From assembly GCF_006385705.1 (NCBI RefSeq), contig NZ_VFRQ01000010.1, forward strand, positions 78,966 to 142,965: DNA of 64,000 nt. The letters are read 5' to 3'. This DNA is from Pontibacter mangrovi (GTDB lineage Bacteria; Bacteroidota; Bacteroidia; Cytophagales; Hymenobacteraceae). The notes beneath the pieces were generated by a model. That model searched no databases, had not been told where the DNA came from, and saw only the letters and a list, made by a program, of their open reading frames with translations. Both the position numbers and the translations under genes were made by a program. Of the stretch, positions 51,498-59,786 are shown piece by piece (within the stretch, counting starts at the first letter, position 1; each line of letters begins with the position of its first letter).

Positions 51498-53333
51498 ATG
51501 TGTGGAATTGTTGCTTACGTTGGGCATCGGGAAGCGAGCCCAATTATTATTAAAGGCCTGAAAAGGCTAGAGTACCGCGGTTATGACAGTGCCGGCATTG
51601 CGCTGATGAACGGAGGACTCAATGTTTACAAGAGAAAAGGAAAGGTAGCCGACCTGGAGGCGTTTATCGCCGCGCAGGACACGCACGGTAACATTGGCAT
51701 GGGCCACACCCGCTGGGCCACGCACGGTGAGCCCAACGACGTGAACGCGCACCCGCACTATTCTACTTCGCGTAACATTGCCATCATCCACAACGGCATC
51801 ATCGAGAACTACGCTTCGCTGAAGAAGCTCCTGCTCGAGAAAGGCCATACGTTCCAGTCCGATACCGACTCGGAGGTGTTCATCAACCTGATCGAGGACA
51901 TCCGCACCAACAACAACTGCAGCCTGCCGGAGGCCGTGCGCCTGGCCATGCATGAGGTGGTGGGTGCCTACGCGATTGTGGTGTTGGCGACAGACAGCCC
52001 GAACCAGTTGATTGCCGCCCGCAAGGGTAGCCCGCTGGTAGTAGGCATCGGTGAGGGAGAATATTTTCTGGCCTCAGACGCTACGCCGATCATCGAGTAC
52101 ACCAACGAGGTAGTATACCTGAACGACTACGAGCTGGCGATCATCAACAACGGAGAGCTGGACATCCGCACCAAAGAGGACGTGAAGCAGACACCTTACG
52201 TGCAGACGCTGGAGATGGAGCTGGAGTCGATTGAGAAGGGCGGTTACGAGCACTTCATGCTGAAGGAGATCTTTGAGCAGCCACGCTCTATCCTGGACAG
52301 CATGCGCGGCCGCATGATTGCCGAGAGCAACCACCTGATGATGGCGGGCATCCGAGAGTTTGAGAACAAGTTTGCGAACGCCAACCGCATCATTATTGTG
52401 GCCTGCGGCACCTCGTGGCATGCCGGCCTGGTGGCCGAGTACCTGATCGAGGACCTGGCGCGCATACCGGTAGAAGTGGAGTATGCCTCTGAGTTCCGCT
52501 ACCGCAACCCGATCATTAACGAAAAGGACATTGTGATCGCGATCTCGCAGTCTGGTGAAACGGCGGACACGCTGGCGGCGCTGGAGCTGGCAAAATCGAA
52601 AGGCGCTACCATTTTCGGCATCTGTAACGTGGTGGGCTCTTCTATTGCCCGTGCCACCGATGCGGGCGCTTACACACACGCCGGCCCAGAGATTGGCGTG
52701 GCCAGCACCAAGGCCTTTACCGCCCAGGTAACCGTGCTCACACTGATTGCCATGATCATCGGCAGCAGACGCGGCACCCTGGAAACTACCAAGCTGCACG
52801 AGCTGATGGTGGAGCTGGAAACCATCCCGGCCAAAGTAGAGGAAACGCTGAAGCTTAACGAGCAGATCGTGGAGATTGCCGAACAGTATAAAGATGCCTC
52901 TAACTGTATTTACCTGGGCCGCGGCTACAACTTCCCGGTTGCTCTGGAGGGTGCTCTCAAGCTGAAGGAAATTTCCTATATCCACGCAGAGGGCTACCCA
53001 GCCGCCGAAATGAAGCACGGCCCGATCGCGCTGATAGACGAGCAGATGCCGGTGGTGGTAATTGCCACCAAGGATAGCTCTTATGAGAAGATCGTGTCGA
53101 ATGTGCAGGAGGTGAAGGCGCGTAAGGGTAAGATTATCGCCGTAGTAACCGAGGGTGACACAACCATCCCGGCCATGGCCGACCACGTGATCGAGATTCC
53201 GGAGACGAGCGAGCACCTGGTGCCGCTGCTATCTGTTATCCCGCTGCAGCTGCTGTCTTACCACATCGCGGTGATGCGCGGCTGTAACGTAGACCAGCCC
53301 CGTAACCTGGCTAAGTCTGTTACCGTGGAGTAA
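51498..53333 (+). CDS. glmS: Glutamine-fructose-6-phosphate aminotransferase (isomerizing)
   Basis: Makes glucosamine-6-phosphate for peptidoglycan and LPS. The 611 residues contain the Ntn glutaminase domain (catalytic Cys2 in MCGIVAYVG, GHTRWATHGEPNDVNAHPH, HNGIIENY) and two SIS sugar-isomerase domains (ACGTSWHAGLVAEYL, ISQSGETADTLAAL, LGRGYNFPVALEGALKLKE), ending DQPRNLAKSVTVE as expected. It is free of TATACTT motifs over 1.8 kb. Monocistronic with clear promoter and terminator. Confidence 0.98.
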   Translation: MCGIVAYVGHREASPIIIKGLKRLEYRGYDSAGIALMNGGLNVYKRKGKVADLEAFIAAQDTHGNIGMGHTRWATHGEPNDVNAHPHYSTSRNIAIIHNGIIENYASLKKLLLEKGHTFQSDTDSEVFINLIEDIRTNNNCSLPEAVRLAMHEVVGAYAIVVLATDSPNQLIAARKGSPLVVGIGEGEYFLASDATPIIEYTNEVVYLNDYELAIINNGELDIRTKEDVKQTPYVQTLEMELESIEKGGYEHFMLKEIFEQPRSILDSMRGRMIAESNHLMMAGIREFENKFANANRIIIVACGTSWHAGLVAEYLIEDLARIPVEVEYASEFRYRNPIINEKDIVIAISQSGETADTLAALELAKSKGATIFGICNVVGSSIARATDAGAYTHAGPEIGVASTKAFTAQVTVLTLIAMIIGSRRGTLETTKLHELMVELETIPAKVEETLKLNEQIVEIAEQYKDASNCIYLGRGYNFPVALEGALKLKEISYIHAEGYPAAEMKHGPIALIDEQMPVVVIATKDSSYEKIVSNVQEVKARKGKIIAVVTEGDTTIPAMADHVIEIPETSEHLVPLLSVIPLQLLSYHIAVMRGCNVDQPRNLAKSVTVE

Positions 53334-53355
53334 TCCGCATAAAGTATAAAAACAG

Positions 53356-53386
53356 AAAAGGGAGTTATTTATGACTCCCTTTTTTA
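53356..53386 (+). terminator. Intrinsic terminator after glmS
   Basis: AAAAGGGAGT pairs with ACTCCCTTTT over an 8-nt loop, with a T-run; an AAGTATA lies just before it (53342). Confidence 0.88.
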
Positions 53387-53410
53387 TTGCTCACTATGCA
53401 GGTGTATGCG

Positions 53411-54091
53411 TTAGAAGCTCTCGCCTTTCAGATACATTGTTTTCAGGAGCGGGCATACTTTGTAGCGCTCGTCTTTGGTATCTTCGTACACCGCCTGCAG
53501 TACCTCATACACGTTTTTCACGCCGATCTGGTTGGCCCACTCAAAAGGCCCCTGCGGGTAGTTAGTGCCGAGTTTCATGCCCTGGTCTATATCAACTATA
53601 CTTGCCGTTCTCTCCTGTAAAGTATAACAGGCCTCGTTGATGATCATGCAGATGATGCGGGGCGTAACCATGCCCACGCGGTCGTGCACCAGCAGGTACT
53701 CGGTGCCCAGCGCCTGGCATACTTCCTGCAGCTTTTCCTCACAGCCCCCATGCAGCACACTTACCTCCAGCACCGGGCGGTTAAACAGCGTTGGCAGCCC
53801 ATTAAAGCCGATAAGCGCGCAGGGCTGATGCTCCAGGTTTGCCTGCTTTGCCAGCGCGGCCAGCTGCATGGTAGCCGCGTTGCAGCACACCACCTGCTCC
53901 GGCGCATACATACTCAGGCGCTCCGGCTGCTCGTGCAGCAGAAAGTCGAACACCACGTCGGCGGGGCGCAGCTGCTCGTCCAGCAATGTGTGGCTGTGCA
54001 GAAAAGTATAACTTACGCCTTCGCGCTCCTCCTGGAACTTTTGCTTGAACTCGGCGGCCATTTCGGGGCCAGACAAAACAACGATGTGCAT
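53411..54091 (-). CDS. Stand-alone 3-hydroxyacyl-CoA dehydrogenase C-terminal-domain protein
   Basis: A 226-residue protein whose last 100 residues match the 3HCDH C-terminal domain (HDRVGMVTPRIICMIINEA, GMKLGTNYPQGPFEWANQIG, VYEVLQAVYEDTKDERY). The N-terminal 110 residues occupy the place of the NAD-binding domain but lack a GxGxxG loop, so dehydrogenase activity is doubtful. This short form recurs in Bacteroidota. It is divergent from ridA. Its role may be substrate binding or a lost enzyme kept for another function (inference). Confidence 0.8.
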   Translation of the reverse strand: MHIVVLSGPEMAAEFKQKFQEEREGVSYTFLHSHTLLDEQLRPADVVFDFLLHEQPERLSMYAPEQVVCCNAATMQLAALAKQANLEHQPCALIGFNGLPTLFNRPVLEVSVLHGGCEEKLQEVCQALGTEYLLVHDRVGMVTPRIICMIINEACYTLQERTASIVDIDQGMKLGTNYPQGPFEWANQIGVKNVYEVLQAVYEDTKDERYKVCPLLKTMYLKGESF

Positions 54092-54099
54092 ATTTTCTG

Positions 54100-54107
54100 T
54101 ACTTTTG
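54100..54107 (+). promoter_or_regulatory. -7 promoter box for ridA
   Basis: TACTTTTG fits TAnnTTTG, 32 nt before the ridA ATG. Confidence 0.6.
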
Positions 54108-54139
54108 ATACGAACGTTACATATTTAACCTAAACCGCT

Positions 54140-54520
54140 ATGGCACATACTATCATCAACTCTACCAAAGCCCCTGCCCCTATTGGACCTTACAGCCAGG
54201 CCACGCTGGCGAATGGTACCTTATACGTTTCAGGCCAAATTGCGCTCAACGCGGAGAGCGGCAACCTGGTAAACGACAGCATTGAGAACGAGACGCACCA
54301 GGTCATGCAGAACCTACAAGCCATACTTGCCGAGGCCGGCATGGACTTCAGCAACGTGCTTAAGTGCACCATCTTCGTGAAGGACCTGAACAACTTCGGA
54401 AAGATAAACGAGACCTACGGCAGCTACTTCACCAGCAACCCTCCTGCCCGCGAAACCGTGGAGGTGAGCCGCCTGCCGAAGGATGTGAACGTGGAGATTT
54501 CGTGCATCGCAGCGAAGTAG
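54140..54520 (+). CDS. ridA: 2-iminobutanoate/2-iminopropanoate deaminase
   Basis: Hydrolyses reactive enamine/imine intermediates released by PLP enzymes. The 126-residue length and motifs KAPAPIGPYSQATLANGTLY, VSGQIALNAESG, HQVMQNLQAILAEAG, and the catalytic-Arg region PPARETVEVSRLP are all present. Monocistronic with its own promoter and terminator. Confidence 0.96.
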   Translation: MAHTIINSTKAPAPIGPYSQATLANGTLYVSGQIALNAESGNLVNDSIENETHQVMQNLQAILAEAGMDFSNVLKCTIFVKDLNNFGKINETYGSYFTSNPPARETVEVSRLPKDVNVEISCIAAK

Positions 54521-54547
54521 CGCTTGGTGTAAAAGAACTTTTTTGCG

Positions 54548-54583
54548 AAAGACAGGGAAGTAAGTATAGCTTCTCTGTCTTTT
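54548..54583 (+). terminator. Terminator after ridA with AAGTATA in the loop
   Basis: AAAGACAG-GAAG pairs with CTTC-CTGTCTTT; the loop holds AAGTATA (54562-54568). Confidence 0.8.
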
Positions 54584-54591
54584 GTGTATTT

Positions 54592-54619
54592 ATACCGGGT
54601 CCAACCACCCCTGCCCCTC
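54592..54619 (+). repeat. 28-nt intergenic repeat, copy 1
   Basis: Identical over 28 nt to 59485-59512, beginning ATACCGGGTCCAACCACC and ending in CTGCCCCTC. Confidence 0.85.
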
Positions 54620-54712
54620 ACCCAAAACAAGTCCGGGATTTGCAACTTAGCTAGGGAGGGAGAGCCTGTCACTGCTGCAGCTAAGGTATAAGTTTTATAG
54701 CAGCTGTTCTCG

Positions 54713-54755
54713 CGCGGACAGGTCGCGACCTGTCCCTACAAAGTATAAACCCACC
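54713..54755 (+). repeat. GGACAGGTCGCGACCTGTCC palindrome repeat, copy 1
   Basis: A 43-nt unit centred on a perfect 20-nt palindrome and followed by TACAAAGTATAAACCCACC; differs from 59580-59622 at two positions. Confidence 0.85.
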
Positions 54756-54842
54756 ACAATCCCTCCTTAGAGGGGAATTTTCCGCAGGTGTAATCATCCC
54801 CCTGCCCCCTTCAAAAGGGGACTCTGCAGAAGCTCTGTCAGC

Positions 54843-54982
54843 GGTGGCTATCGAATCTAATCCCAGTCCTTGGGTTGAGCGCCTTGTAGATTTCCGGTGC
54901 CGAAGGCATTGCGACGCAGGAGCAAAGGAAATGTACACCGCGCGATGCCCGAGGACGAGCCCTCGCGGGCTTAAGCGAGCCA
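54843..54982 (+). repeat. Dispersed ~145-nt repeat, copy B
   Basis: Aligns with the reverse complement of 34931-35076 (GTTGAGCGCCTTGT, CCGGTGCC, GGCATTGCGACG, AGGAGCAAAGGAA). Between copy 1 of the palindrome repeat and this copy is an inverted CCCCTGCCCCCTTC unit (about 54798-54825). Gap 54521-55121 has no supported gene. Confidence 0.8.
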
Positions 54983-55084
54983 AAGCCAGAGGTGAAACGA
55001 GCAGATTGCAAGGCGGTGGGTCAGCAGTAGCTAAAGCAGGTAAAGGCACAAGCGGACGCTTGCGCCAGACACGGCCGACACCCA

Positions 55085-55120
55085 TACTCTCTAACTCCTA
55101 AACTCCCCAACTCTCTCACT
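55085..55120 (-). repeat. Degenerate 8-nt repeat after BrkB stop
   Basis: Read leftward right after the stop TAA: GAGTGAG, AGAGTTGG, GGAGTTTA, GGAGTTAG, AGAGTATG, an octad array of the RRAGTTAG family. Confidence 0.65.
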
Positions 55121-55121
55121 C

Positions 55122-56138
55122 TTATATGTTCGCTCCCTTGGCGGCGTCGGTATCGCTGGTTAGCTCTTTCTCCTCCGGCTCACCGTATACTTCGCGCTCG
55201 TGCTTGCCGGGCTCTGCGTTCACGGCTGAGTTGCCTACCTCCACTTCCTGCCGTATCACCCGCACGGCATATTCTGCCGGATAGATGTTGTGGCCATACT
55301 TGCGCGAGTACACAAACGTGAACACCGCCCCGTAAAAGATGATCTGTGAGGTAAAGAAAACCCAGGTAAGGATAACCACCACTGAGCCGGCTGCCCCGTA
55401 CACCGAGCCCACGTCGTTTTTGCCCAGGTAAAACCCGATCAGCCCGCGGAACACGACGAACAAGAGCGAAGTTACCAGCGCCCCCACCCCCACGTCGCGC
55501 CATTTTATTTTGGCGTCAGGCAGGAATTTATAGATGCAGGCAAATAAAAACGACATCAGCAGGAAGGCCGAGGCGAAGTTGGCGAAGTGCAGCACGTACA
55601 CGATCCAGCCCGAGAAGCGCGCCGTCAGGAAATCGCCGATAGCCACCAATATAGTGTTGGCCAGTAGCGAGAGCAGCAGCACAATGGCAATGGTCAGGAT
55701 CATGCCGAAAGAAAGGATGCGGTCGAGCACCAACTTTACATACCCGCGCTTGGGTACCGGCTTTACCTGCCATATCTCGTTCAGCGAGTCCTGGAGAGAG
55801 ATAAAAACGCCGGTGGCGGCAATAAACAGGGCAATGGTACCCACAATGGCCGCCAGGTTAAAGTCTCCGAACTCGTTCACGTTCTCCACCATCTTCTGCA
55901 CCGAGTAAGCGCCTTCCGTACCGATCAGCTCTTTTATGCGGTAGTATACCTCCCCCGACACGGCCTGCTCCCCAAAAAAATAGCCCGCTGCGCTGATGAT
56001 GATGATGAGCATGGGCGGCAGCGCGAAGATAGTATAGTATGCCAGCGCAGCCCCTTTCTGGAAAGAGTTGTTGTCGATAAACTCAAGGGAGGCTTCTTTT
56101 AGCAGGCACCAGATCAGCCATGCGCGTTTTTTTACCAT
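55122..56138 (-). CDS. YihY/BrkB-family membrane protein
   Basis: A 338-residue inner-membrane protein with about six helices (from FALPPMLIIIISAAGYFFG near residue 34), containing the family landmarks GAALAYYTIFALPPMLI, TGVFISLQDSLNEIWQVKP, and GAAGSVVVILTWVFFTSQIIFYGAVF. It was once labelled ribonuclease BN; a transporter-like role is now favoured but the substrate is unknown. A charged acidic C-terminal tail of about 45 residues follows. Divergent from gltX. Confidence 0.92.
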   Translation of the reverse strand: MVKKRAWLIWCLLKEASLEFIDNNSFQKGAALAYYTIFALPPMLIIIISAAGYFFGEQAVSGEVYYRIKELIGTEGAYSVQKMVENVNEFGDFNLAAIVGTIALFIAATGVFISLQDSLNEIWQVKPVPKRGYVKLVLDRILSFGMILTIAIVLLLSLLANTILVAIGDFLTARFSGWIVYVLHFANFASAFLLMSFLFACIYKFLPDAKIKWRDVGVGALVTSLLFVVFRGLIGFYLGKNDVGSVYGAAGSVVVILTWVFFTSQIIFYGAVFTFVYSRKYGHNIYPAEYAVRVIRQEVEVGNSAVNAEPGKHEREVYGEPEEKELTSDTDAAKGANI

Positions 56139-56273
56139 CTTTTGCGGCTTTTACATACTTGCTGATACGCATTCGGGGCTTTATGTTTATACTATACTTT
56201 CCGGAGAGGGGCAGGCGATGCTTTTTGCAACGCGCGCAGCATTTAACCGTTACCGAAACGACACATTATTTCG

Positions 56274-56281
56274 TACCTTTG
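56274..56281 (+). promoter_or_regulatory. -7 promoter box for gltX
   Basis: TACCTTTG fits TAnnTTTG, 36 nt before the ATG. Confidence 0.62.
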
Positions 56282-56317
56282 CAGCGAATTTGAACGATCT
56301 GAATCAGACAACCATAC

Positions 56318-57859
56318 ATGGAAAGAGAAGTTAGAGTACGCTTTGCCCCCAGCCCGACCGGGCCTCTCCATATCGGTGGTGTGCGCACTGCCTTGTACAA
56401 CTACCTGCTGGCCCGCAAAACCGGCGGTAAAATGATCCTGCGCATCGAGGACACGGACCAGAACCGCTTTGTGCCGGGCGCTGAGGATTACATCCGCGAG
56501 TCGCTGGAGTGGTGCGGCATTGAGCTGGACGAGAGCCCTTGGAAAGGCGGCCCGTACGCGCCTTACCGCCAGTCGGAGCGCAAGCCGATGTACATGCAGT
56601 ATGCCCAGCAGCTGATAGATGCCGGCCATGCCTACTACGCTTTTGACACGGCCGAGGAGTTGGAGGAAATGCGCGAGCGCCTGAAAGCTGCCAAAGTGGC
56701 CACGCCACAGTATAACGCCATCACCCGCATGACGATGAAAAACTCCCTCACCCTGCCAGAGGATGAGGTGAAGCAGAAACTAGAGAGCGGTGAGCCTTAC
56801 GTGATCCGCCTGAAGGTGCCGCGCAAGGAGGAGATCCGGTTAAAAGATATGATCCGCGGTTGGGTAATGGTGCACTCTTCTTCTATTGATGACAAGGTAC
56901 TGATGAAGTCGGACGGCATGCCGACCTACCACCTGGCCAACATCGTGGACGACCACCTGATGGAAATTACCCATGTGATCCGTGGGGAGGAGTGGTTGCC
57001 GTCGGCGCCGCTGCACGTGCTGCTGTACCGCTACCTGGGCTGGGAAGACACCATGCCGGAGTTTGCCCACTTGCCGCTGCTGCTGAAGCCGGACGGAAAC
57101 GGCAAGCTGAGCAAGCGCGACGGCGATAAGCTGGGCTTCCCGGTGTTCCCGCTGCGCTGGACTGATCCGAACACGGGCGAGGTATCCTCAGGTTACCGTG
57201 AGAGCGGCTATCTGCCGGAGGCTTTTGTTAACTTCCTGGCCTTTTTAGGCTGGAACCCGGGCACTAGCCAGGAGATTTTCTCCATGGAGGAGCTGGCCAA
57301 TGAGTTTACGGTAGAGCGTATCGGTAAGTCCGGTACCCGCTTCGATATTCAGAAGGCCCGCTGGTTTAACGAGCAATACCTGCGCGCCAAGCCAGACAGC
57401 GAACTGGCAGGTTACCTGATGAAGGCGCTGGAGGAGCACAACCTTACCACCACACCGGAGAAAGCCGAGAAAATTGCCGGCCTGATGAAGGAGCGCGTGT
57501 CGTTCCCGCAAGATTTCTGGCAGGAGGCAAAATACTTCTTTGTGGCCCCGGAAGAGTATAGCGAGAAAGTAGCCTCTAAAAAGTGGAACAGCCAGTCGGT
57601 GGCTGTGTTCGAAGACTTCAAGAACGAGCTGCCGTCGCTGCAGGATTTCAACGCCAGCACTGTGAAGGAGCTTTTGATAAGTATACTGGAGCGCCACGGC
57701 ATGAAGATCGGGCAGGTGATGCAGGCGCTGCGCCTGGCGGTAACCGGCGCCGAGGCGGGTCCGGACCTGATGGAAATCATCGAGGTGATCGGCCGTGAGG
57801 AGACCATCCAGCGCATCGAAGCCGCCATCAGCAAATTGAGCAATTACGCATCCGCATAA
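56318..57859 (+). CDS. gltX: Glutamyl-tRNA synthetase
   Basis: Charges tRNA(Glu) with glutamate, which also feeds HemA in this organism. The 513 residues are normal. Class I signatures: RFAPSPTGPLHIGGVRTALY (HIGH-like HIGG at about 17-20) and KLSKRDGDKLGFPVF (KMSKS-like), with LRIEDTDQNRFVPG between. The C-terminal helical anticodon domain follows. Monocistronic with its own promoter box; one AAGTATA (57679) encodes Ser-Ile. Confidence 0.97.
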   Translation: MEREVRVRFAPSPTGPLHIGGVRTALYNYLLARKTGGKMILRIEDTDQNRFVPGAEDYIRESLEWCGIELDESPWKGGPYAPYRQSERKPMYMQYAQQLIDAGHAYYAFDTAEELEEMRERLKAAKVATPQYNAITRMTMKNSLTLPEDEVKQKLESGEPYVIRLKVPRKEEIRLKDMIRGWVMVHSSSIDDKVLMKSDGMPTYHLANIVDDHLMEITHVIRGEEWLPSAPLHVLLYRYLGWEDTMPEFAHLPLLLKPDGNGKLSKRDGDKLGFPVFPLRWTDPNTGEVSSGYRESGYLPEAFVNFLAFLGWNPGTSQEIFSMEELANEFTVERIGKSGTRFDIQKARWFNEQYLRAKPDSELAGYLMKALEEHNLTTTPEKAEKIAGLMKERVSFPQDFWQEAKYFFVAPEEYSEKVASKKWNSQSVAVFEDFKNELPSLQDFNASTVKELLISILERHGMKIGQVMQALRLAVTGAEAGPDLMEIIEVIGREETIQRIEAAISKLSNYASA

Positions 57860-57884
57860 AGTATAAAACCATACTTGCATAAAG

Positions 57885-57910
57885 AAGGCTGGCCCTGTGG
57901 CTGGCCTTTT
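57885..57910 (+). terminator. Probable terminator after gltX
   Basis: AAGGC with GGCC pairs with GGCC and GCCTT around a short loop, then TTTT. Weaker than the other hairpins here. Confidence 0.55.
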
Positions 57911-57989
57911 CTGTTGCCTTTGCCCCCGATCCGCAACCATTTATACTTACCTCGCTTATACAACTAAGTATAACCACAGGAGAAATATC

Positions 57990-58361
57990 ATGGCTAAGAA
58001 TAAAAAAGAGAGTAAGAGCGAGAAGAAGAAGTCGCGGGTGCATAAGGATTTGGAGGGCTTTGAGATAAAGGTGAATGAGCACGGCGAGATCATCTCCAAC
58101 TACAGCATCGATAAGATAAATGAGTTCCTGAACCGCAACGTGGACGATAAAAAGCTGATGAAGCGCGATGCCGCCGAGAAGGCGAAGCGGGAGGAAGAAG
58201 AGGCTTTCCATGTGGAGGAAAATGAGGAGGCCGAGGAGACCGATGAGGATTTTGTGCGCAACACCAACGCCGTGTCGGATGAGGAAGACGATAAGAACCT
58301 GCCCAAAGCCCGCCGCCGCAAGAAAGGCGAAGAAGACGAGGATGAGGACGAAGAGGACTAA
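57990..58361 (+). CDS. Small highly charged hypothetical protein
   Basis: A 123-residue soluble protein: a Lys-rich head (MAKNKKESKSEKKKSR), a short conserved-looking core (HKDLEGFEIKVNEHGEII, SIDKINEFLNRNVDDKKL) and a long Glu/Asp-rich tail interrupted by KARRRKKG and ending in an Asp/Glu run. The core pattern recurs in Bacteroidota proteins of unknown function near gltX. ATG 57990 has GGAGAAAT upstream and is preferred over an in-frame extension through the gltX terminator. Possibly disordered. Confidence 0.8.
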   Translation: MAKNKKESKSEKKKSRVHKDLEGFEIKVNEHGEIISNYSIDKINEFLNRNVDDKKLMKRDAAEKAKREEEEAFHVEENEEAEETDEDFVRNTNAVSDEEDDKNLPKARRRKKGEEDEDEDEED

Positions 58362-58403
58362 CGGCCGCCGATTCTTCTGAGATCAAACGATAGTGTAAAG
58401 TAT

Positions 58404-58443
58404 AACAAAGCCGGTGTTTTAAGTATAAGCACCGGCTTTGTTT
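58404..58443 (+). terminator. Terminator with AAGTATA in the loop
   Basis: AACAAAGCCGGTG pairs with CACCGGCTTTGTT; the loop contains AAGTATA (58421-58427). A second AAGTATA precedes the stem (58398). Confidence 0.85.
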
Positions 58444-58498
58444 GTCACACTTCTAAAAACCGGTTATCTTTCTACCATCACAAACATCTACTACAACT

Positions 58499-59266
58499 AT
58501 GAGAAACTCACACGAGATCGACTACAAGATTTTTGGCAACGACATCCAGGTACTGGAGATTGAGCTGGACCCACAGGAAACGGTTATTGCCGAGGCCGGT
58601 GCCATGGTATACATGGAAGAGGGCATCGACTTTGAGACCAAGATGGGCGACGGCTCTAACCCCAGCCAGGGCTTCTTCGGTAAGCTGGTATCGGCGGGTA
58701 GCCGCCTGATTACGGGCGAGTCGCTGTTTATGACGCACTTTACGCACCGTGGCCACGGCAAGAGCCGCGTGGCTTTCTCGGCCCCCTACCCTGGCACCAT
58801 CCTGCCGATTGACCTCAGCGCCACCCGCAATAACACGCTCATCACGCAGAAAGACGCTTTTCTGGCAGCGGCCCTGGGCACGAAGCTCAGCATCCACTTT
58901 AACCAGAAACTCGGTTCCGGCTTCTTCGGCGGGGAGGGTTTTATACTTCAGAAGATGCAGGGCGATGGCCTTGCCTTCGTGCACGCCGGCGGTACCATTG
59001 TGGAGAAGCAACTTAATAATGAAACACTGCGCGTAGATACTGGCTGCGTAGTGGCCTTTGAAGATGGTATTGATTTCAGCGTGCAGCGTGCCGGAGGATT
59101 AAAGTCGATGATCTTTGGCGGGGAAGGTTTGTTCCTGGCTACCCTACGCGGCACGGGCAAAGTATGGCTGCAGTCGATGCCGGTGAAGAAGCTGATCGAG
59201 GCGCTGATGCCGCGCGGCGAGAACGCCAATAAGGAAGGTGGCTTTATGAGCAGCTTTCTGGAGTAG
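58499..59266 (+). CDS. AIM24/TIGR00266 family protein
   Basis: A 255-residue beta-rich cytoplasmic protein of the AIM24 family. Typical segments are [61 protein letters not shown] and [16 protein letters not shown], matching the repeated beta-helix fold. Molecular function is unknown in bacteria. Monocistronic, with a strong hairpin downstream. Confidence 0.93.
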   Translation: MRNSHEIDYKIFGNDIQVLEIELDPQETVIAEAGAMVYMEEGIDFETKMGDGSNPSQGFFGKLVSAGSRLITGESLFMTHFTHRGHGKSRVAFSAPYPGTILPIDLSATRNNTLITQKDAFLAAALGTKLSIHFNQKLGSGFFGGEGFILQKMQGDGLAFVHAGGTIVEKQLNNETLRVDTGCVVAFEDGIDFSVQRAGGLKSMIFGGEGLFLATLRGTGKVWLQSMPVKKLIEALMPRGENANKEGGFMSSFLE

Positions 59267-59339
59267 TAGGTCGCTTTGCTCCCGATAATAAATTAAAAAT
59301 TAGCAATTATGCGTAGGTTGTATCCATAGTATAGCTCAT

Positions 59340-59388
59340 AAAAACATCAGCCCCGGCAGGTTTATACTTGCCGGGGCTGATGTTTTTA
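59340..59388. terminator. Long hairpin with TATACTT in the loop
   Basis: An 18-nt perfect stem (AAAAACATCAGCCCCGGC with its complement) closes a 12-nt loop containing TATACTT (59363-59369); the T-run leads into another TATACTT (59387). Confidence 0.88.
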
Positions 59389-59425
59389 TACTTTGTGCTG
59401 CCGGGGCCAGAGGCCCATCTGCTGT

Positions 59426-59475
59426 TCCGGACTTCCTAGTCCGGAACTTTGGCTGCTGCGGACATCTTTGTCCGC
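59426..59475. repeat. Two short hairpins (GTTCCGGACT and GCGGACA)
   Basis: GTTCCGGACT pairs with AGTCCGGAAC at a 4-nt loop, then GCGGACA pairs with TGTCCGC. Both are compact, lie outside genes and use the same GGAC-rich vocabulary as the palindromes downstream. Confidence 0.65.
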
Positions 59476-59484
59476 GTTTCTGCA

Positions 59485-59512
59485 ATACCGGGTCCAACCA
59501 CCCCTGCCCCTC
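59485..59512 (+). repeat. 28-nt intergenic repeat, copy 2
   Basis: Identical to 54592-54619; here it runs on into a CCCCTCCTTGTCTAAGGAGG palindrome. Confidence 0.85.
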
Positions 59513-59579
59513 CTTGTCTAAGGAGGGGAATCTGTTTACTACTATTTCAAAAGTATAAGTTCCATTGCTGAAGCCTTCA

Positions 59580-59622
59580 CGCGGACAGGTCGAGACCTGT
59601 CCCTACAAAGTACAAACCCACC
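59580..59622 (+). repeat. GGACAGGTCGAGACCTGTCC palindrome repeat, copy 2
   Basis: Matches 54713-54755 with two differences, one of which changes AAAGTATA to AAAGTACA. A related AGGTCTCGGACCTG unit lies at about 59686. The gap 59267-59784 has no supported gene. Confidence 0.85.
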
Positions 59623-59727
59623 CCTAACCCCTCCTAGGAGGGGAATTATACTTGTTGTATAGCAAGCCTTGCTTAACTTAACCTCAGGTCTCGGACCTGT
59701 TTCGAGGGAGAGGCAAAAGGATGACTA

Positions 59728-59786
59728 AATCACCTTCTAACCTTCTAACTCTTTAACTTTCTAACTCCCAAACTCTCTAACTCCCT
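59728..59786 (-). repeat. Degenerate 8-nt repeat after GH3 stop
   Basis: Directly after the GH3 stop TAG, read leftward: GGAGTTAG, AGAGTTTG, GGAGTTAG, AAAGTTAA, AGAGTTAG, AAGGTTAG, AAGGTGAT. Seven octads, the clearest array of this family. Confidence 0.8.

Noticed and set aside
54681..55085. Open frame of 134 codons on the minus strand
   Set aside because: Its sequence is the translated dispersed repeat copy B plus palindromes; no start signal or homology.
59728..59786. Octad arrays as a CRISPR or minisatellite
   Set aside because: Units are 8 nt, contiguous and degenerate with no spacers, and no cas genes are present.
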